64,000 bases of DNA from Mesorhizobium sp. ORS 3324 (GTDB taxonomy: Bacteria > Pseudomonadota > Alphaproteobacteria > Rhizobiales > Rhizobiaceae), in contig LM655187.1 of NCBI GenBank assembly GCA_000824825.2, forward strand, positions 165,455 through 229,454, in the 5' to 3' direction. A model generated the notes under the pieces. That model saw only the letters and a list, made by a program, of their open reading frames with translations, ran no database searches and was not told where the DNA came from. A program made the position numbers and the translations under genes. Below are positions 60,324 to 64,000 of the stretch, in pieces; position 1 is the stretch's first letter; every line of letters starts with the position of its first letter.

Positions 60324-62282
60324 ATGTCCGACGTCCATGTCCACCGCGTCCAGCCAGCGTGGAAGAAGAACGCGCTGATCGACAACGACACCTATCTCAA
60401 ATGGTACGCCGACAGCGTGAAGAACCCGGACAAGTTCTGGGGCAAGCACGGCAAGCGCATCGACTGGTTCAAGCCCTTCACCAAGGTCAAGAACACTTCC
60501 TTCGACGGCAAGGTCTCGATCAAGTGGTTCGAGGACGGCCAGACCAACGTTTCCTACAACTGCATCGACCGCCATCTGAAGAAGCGCGGCAACCAGACCG
60601 CCATCATCTGGGAGGGCGACAATCCTTACGACGACAGGAAGATCACCTACAACGAGCTCTATGCGCATGTCTGCCGCTTCGCCAATGTGCTGAAGAAGCA
60701 TGGCGTCAAGAAGGGCGACCGCGTCACCATCTACATGCCGATGATCCCGGAAACGGCCTATGCGATGCTTGCCTGCACGCGTATCGGGGCCATCCATTCG
60801 GTCGTCTTCGGCGGCTTCTCGCCCGACGCTCTCGCCGGCCGCATCGACGACTGCAAGTCGACCATCGTCATCACCGCCGACGAGGGCCTGCGCGGCGGCA
60901 AGCCGATCCCGCTCAAGGACAACACCGACAAAGCGATCGACATCGCCGCCAAGTCCGGCACCAAGGTCGAGAGGGTGGTCGTCGTGCGCCGCACCGGCGG
61001 CAAGACCGGTTGGGTGCCGGGGCGCGACGTCTGGTACCACGACGAGGCGGCGACCGTTAAGGCCGAGTGCAAGCCGGAGAAGATGAAGGCGGAGGACCCG
61101 CTGTTCATCCTCTACACCTCGGGCTCGACCGGCAAGCCGAAGGGGGTGCTGCACACCACCGCCGGCTATCTCGTCTATGTCTCGATGACGCACCAGTATG
61201 TGTTCGACTACCATGACGGAGACATCTACTGGTGCACGGCCGATGTCGGCTGGGTCACGGGCCACAGCTACATCGTCTACGGCCCGCTCGCCAATGGCGC
61301 CACGACGCTGATGTTCGAGGGCGTGCCGAACTATCCGTCGCAGTCGCGCTTCTGGGATGTCATCGACAAGCATCAGGTCAACATCTTCTACACCGCGCCG
61401 ACGGCGCTGCGCGCGCTGATGGGCGCCGGCGATGGCTATGTGAAGAAGACCTCGCGCAAGTCGCTGCGCGTGCTGGGCACCGTCGGCGAGCCGATCAATC
61501 CGGAAGCCTGGGAGTGGTATTTCAACGTCGTCGGCAATGCCAAGGTGCCGATCGTCGATACATGGTGGCAGACCGAGACCGGCGGCATCCTGATCACGCC
61601 GCTGCCCGGCGCCACAGACCTCAAGGCGGGTTCCGCGACACGGCCCTTCTTCGGCGTCAGGCCGCAGTTGGTCGACGGCGAGGGCAAGGTGCTGGAAGGG
61701 GCGGCCGACGGCAATCTCTGCATCATCGATGCATGGCCCGGCATGATGCGCACCGTCTATGGCGATCACGACCGCTTCGTGCAGACCTACTTCTCGACCT
61801 ACAAGGGCAAATACTTCACCGGCGACGGCTGCCGCCGCGACGCCGACGGCTACTACTGGATCACCGGCCGCGTCGATGACGTGATCAACGTCTCGGGCCA
61901 TCGCATGGGCACGGCGGAAGTCGAGTCCGCGCTGGTCAGCCACGACAAGGTGTCGGAGGCCGCCGTCGTCGGCTACCCGCACGACATCAAGGGACAGGGC
62001 ATCTATTGCTACGTCACGCTGATGGCCGGCGAGGCATCGAGCGAGGATCTGCGCAAGGAGCTCGTCGCCCATGTCCGCAAGGAGATCGGCGCCATTGCCA
62101 CGCCCGACAAGATCCAGTTCGCGCCCGGCCTGCCGAAGACCCGTTCGGGCAAGATCATGCGCCGCATCCTGCGCAAGATCGCAGAGGACGACTACGGTGC
62201 GCTCGGCGACACCTCGACGCTCGCCGATCCGGCCGTGGTCAACGACCTCGTCGCCAACCGGCAGAACAAAAGGGCCGTATGA
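60324..62282 (+). CDS. acsA: Acetyl-CoA synthetase
   Basis: AMP-forming ligase making acetyl-CoA from acetate, ATP and CoA. The 652-aa protein has the adenylation motif [12 protein letters not shown] (about residue 265), [23 protein letters not shown] and the C-terminal [14 protein letters not shown] whose Lys is the usual acetylation-controlled residue. The start at 60324 follows GGGAGGAAAG. Its stop overlaps the start of the MOSC gene by four bases (ATGA), so the two are co-translated. Confidence 0.97.
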   Translation: MSDVHVHRVQPAWKKNALIDNDTYLKWYADSVKNPDKFWGKHGKRIDWFKPFTKVKNTSFDGKVSIKWFEDGQTNVSYNCIDRHLKKRGNQTAIIWEGDNPYDDRKITYNELYAHVCRFANVLKKHGVKKGDRVTIYMPMIPETAYAMLACTRIGAIHSVVFGGFSPDALAGRIDDCKSTIVITADEGLRGGKPIPLKDNTDKAIDIAAKSGTKVERVVVVRRTGGKTGWVPGRDVWYHDEAATVKAECKPEKMKAEDPLFILYTSGSTGKPKGVLHTTAGYLVYVSMTHQYVFDYHDGDIYWCTADVGWVTGHSYIVYGPLANGATTLMFEGVPNYPSQSRFWDVIDKHQVNIFYTAPTALRALMGAGDGYVKKTSRKSLRVLGTVGEPINPEAWEWYFNVVGNAKVPIVDTWWQTETGGILITPLPGATDLKAGSATRPFFGVRPQLVDGEGKVLEGAADGNLCIIDAWPGMMRTVYGDHDRFVQTYFSTYKGKYFTGDGCRRDADGYYWITGRVDDVINVSGHRMGTAEVESALVSHDKVSEAAVVGYPHDIKGQGIYCYVTLMAGEASSEDLRKELVAHVRKEIGAIATPDKIQFAPGLPKTRSGKIMRRILRKIAEDDYGALGDTSTLADPAVVNDLVANRQNKRAV

Positions 62283-63025
62283 CCGTTAAGGCGGCATTCG
62301 GCACGGTCAGCCAGCTCTGGCGCTATCCGGCGAGCTCGCTCGCTGGCGAGCGCCTCGACGCGATCTCCGTCGGCACATCGACGGTCGACGGCGACCGGCT
62401 GTTCGGACTGGTCGATGCTTCCGATAACGAAATCGCCCGGCCGGACCGGGAGCCGAAATGGCACAAGGTGCCGCTGATCCGCTCGCGGCTCAGCGAAGAC
62501 GGCCGGCTCGAAGTGGCCGTGCCCGGCGGCGGCTGGCTGCCGGCGCCCGGTCCGGAAAGCGACCGCGCCGTGTCCGAGTTCCTTGGCTTCGAGGCCTCGA
62601 TCCGGCCTTACTTCCGCGAGCATGCTGCGGGCTATGCCGGCCCGCTGACTGAGGAGCGCTACAGCAGGACGCCGATCCACCTGCTCACCACCGCCTCGCT
62701 GGCGCGGCTGAAGGCGCTGCATCCGGAGGGCGTGCCGGATCCGCGCCGCTTCCGCCCCAACATCGTCGTCGACATGGAGCCGGTCGAAGACTCCTTCCCG
62801 GAGACGGAATGGATCGGCCGCAAGCTCGCGGTCGGCGACCTGCTGCTCACGATCTCCGAGCCTTGCCGCCGCTGCGGCTTCACCATCATTGCCCAGGACG
62901 GCTTCGACTCCGATCCCGGCATCCTGCGCAACCTGGTCCGCCACAATGCCCACAACCTCGGCGTCTACTGCACCGTCGACCGGCCGGCGCGCATCGAGGT
63001 CGGCGCAAAGGTGAGGTTCGTCTGA
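62279..63025 (+). CDS. MOSC domain-containing protein
   Basis: A 248-aa protein with an N-terminal beta-barrel ([22 protein letters not shown], as in MOSC_N) and a MOSC domain with the catalytic-type Cys in [16 protein letters not shown] (about residue 197). This fold is found in molybdenum-cofactor sulfurases and mARC-like proteins. The function is unknown; it is translationally coupled to acsA, which is an unexpected partner. It converges with the last gene, 4 bp between stops. Confidence 0.88.
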   Translation: MTVKAAFGTVSQLWRYPASSLAGERLDAISVGTSTVDGDRLFGLVDASDNEIARPDREPKWHKVPLIRSRLSEDGRLEVAVPGGGWLPAPGPESDRAVSEFLGFEASIRPYFREHAAGYAGPLTEERYSRTPIHLLTTASLARLKALHPEGVPDPRRFRPNIVVDMEPVEDSFPETEWIGRKLAVGDLLLTISEPCRRCGFTIIAQDGFDSDPGILRNLVRHNAHNLGVYCTVDRPARIEVGAKVRFV

Positions 63026-63029
63026 CCTC

Positions 63030-63995
63030 TCAAACCTCGTCCTGCGGGTAAAGATCCGCACGTGTCGGCGGCAGGCCGCTTGACCCCCGCGCGCGCTTTG
63101 TGGCGACCGTCTGGAATATCTGCGCCGAGGCGCGCTCGAAGGCGATCGAGCAGCCGGTGAGGTAGAGCAGCCAGAGCCGCGCCTTCGCCTCGCCGACCTC
63201 GGCGATCGCCTCCTCGAAGCGCGCGTGCAAACGCTCCGCCCACAGCCGGCAGGTGCGCTGGTAATGCTCGCGAAGGTTCTCGACATCATGGACGAGGAAG
63301 CCATGCGCCTCGAGATTGCCGAGCGTCATGCCGATCGTGTCGAGCTCGCCGCCGGGGAAGATGTATTTGATCAGCGCCTTGTATTCCGGCCCCTTGCGCA
63401 GCGTCTTGCGGATGTCGCCCTTGCTGCGCCTGGTGATGGCGTGGTGCAGATAGATGCCGCCCGGCTTGAGCAGGCGATTGACGGCCGAGAAGTAGGCGTC
63501 GTGATTGGCGAGGCCCAGATGCTCGAACATGCCGATCGACGATATCTTGTCGAAACTGCCGGAGAGCTCGGCATAGGATTTTATCTCGATGGTGATCCGG
63601 TCCTCGAGACCCTCGGCCCGAATGCGCTCGCGGGCAAGCTCCGTCTGGGCTTGCGACAGCGAGACGCCGTGGCCGACGACGCCGTAATGCTTCGCCGCAT
63701 GGATGAGCATCGCGCCCCAGCCGCAGCCGATATCGAGCAGTCTTTCGCCGGGCTTCAGCCTGAGCTTGCGGCAGATATGGTCGAGCTTGTCGAATTGCGC
63801 CTGGTCGATGCCGTTGGCGAAATCCTTGAAGTAGCCGCAGCTGTAGACCATGCGCTCGTCGAGGAAGAGCCGGTAGAAGGCATTCGAGATGTCGTAGTGG
63901 TGTTGGATCGCTTCCTTGTTCGAGCCGCTGACATAGGGGTTGCGGCCGGAGAGATCGGTCCGCGCCGTCATCTGCTTGCGCGAAAAAAGCACCAT
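63030..63995 (-). CDS. Cyclopropane-fatty-acyl-phospholipid synthase family methyltransferase
   Basis: SAM-dependent methyltransferase of the CFA-synthase family. The visible 321 residues have the SAM site LLDIGCGWGAMLIHAAKHYG, the substrate loop KISSIGMFEHLG and the C-terminal RTCRLWAERLHARFEEAI. The N-terminal start NKEAIQHHYDISNAFYRLFLDERMVYSCGYF is the usual beginning of the catalytic domain. It reaches the edge of the window: no in-frame stop is seen up to base 64000, so the start might lie outside; the internal M (63995) or a later M (MTARTDLS) are alternatives. Confidence 0.88.
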   Translation of the reverse strand: MVLFSRKQMTARTDLSGRNPYVSGSNKEAIQHHYDISNAFYRLFLDERMVYSCGYFKDFANGIDQAQFDKLDHICRKLRLKPGERLLDIGCGWGAMLIHAAKHYGVVGHGVSLSQAQTELARERIRAEGLEDRITIEIKSYAELSGSFDKISSIGMFEHLGLANHDAYFSAVNRLLKPGGIYLHHAITRRSKGDIRKTLRKGPEYKALIKYIFPGGELDTIGMTLGNLEAHGFLVHDVENLREHYQRTCRLWAERLHARFEEAIAEVGEAKARLWLLYLTGCSIAFERASAQIFQTVATKRARGSSGLPPTRADLYPQDEV

Positions 63996-64000
63996 CGGCA

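Noticed and set aside
60237..62072. A 611-codon minus-strand frame antisense to acsA
   Set aside because: Same high-GC effect; no recognisable features, and acsA is convincing.

Overview
The window is about 64 kb of high-GC chromosomal DNA from an alphaproteobacterium of the order Rhizobiales, most likely Mesorhizobium or a close relative. I infer this from the obg-proB-proA-nadD order, the F1 ATP synthase operon atpHAGDC with an Ala/Lys/Pro-rich extension on the beta subunit, L21 with a long C-terminal extension, a Usg-family protein, and several intergenic repeat families of the kind scattered through rhizobial genomes. No database search was possible; all identities rest on motifs and recalled family patterns.

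Layout. 0.2-15.7 kb is a core block, nearly all on the minus strand: rplU-rpmA, a GNAT acetyltransferase, obg-proB-proA-nadD, then rsfS-rlmH-(envC-like)-ctpA-(divergent polysaccharide deacetylase)-rppH. A plus-strand mscS-type channel and a minus-strand MFS gene lie between nadD and rsfS, and an endonuclease/exonuclease/phosphatase-family gene lies upstream of obg. A tRNA-Ser(CGA) at 16.2 kb marks the edge of an accessory block of about 13 kb (16.3-29.6 kb). That block holds a tight seven-gene minus-strand operon (Met-rich cytochrome c, His-rich DUF2933 protein, ICMT-like methyltransferase, membrane protein, ABC ATPase, FtsX-type permease, HlyD adaptor) preceded by a decayed cupredoxin. Beyond it come a Cys-rich secreted protein with an FNR/FixK-like box upstream, an M50 protease with CBS domains, an adenylate/guanylate cyclase with TolB-like and TPR regions, a caspase-like peptidase, a truncated ParD antitoxin and a Cys-containing hypothetical protein.

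29.6-38.9 kb is mixed: recQ, a LysE exporter, a sulfotransferase, a hexuronate cluster (uxaC, kduD-like SDR, uxuB-like dehydrogenase), then a signal-peptidase fragment and an AT-rich orphan membrane gene just before the atp operon (38.9-44.1 kb). 44.3-64 kb returns to ordinary chromosome: a racemase, an orphan Phd antitoxin, priA, a transaldolase/fructose-6-phosphate aldolase, a MerR/CMD pair under a MerR-type operator, leuS-lptE, a YggS-type protein, two aldo/keto reductases flanking a LysR/MFS divergent pair, usg, acsA with a MOSC-domain gene, and a cyclopropane-fatty-acid-synthase-family gene at the right edge.

Most unusual points: two fragments homologous to the caspase gene, in the correct order and orientation, on either side of the M50/cyclase pair, suggesting a duplicated caspase gene split by insertion or replacement; the probably copper- and redox-related operon with its cupredoxin pseudogene; the AT-rich orphan gene beside a lepB remnant; an orphan rho-independent terminator at 33.55 kb that may end a small RNA; and a repeat with 26-bp near-perfect terminal inverted repeats, one copy of which (and a second, truncated copy) ends exactly at a stop codon.
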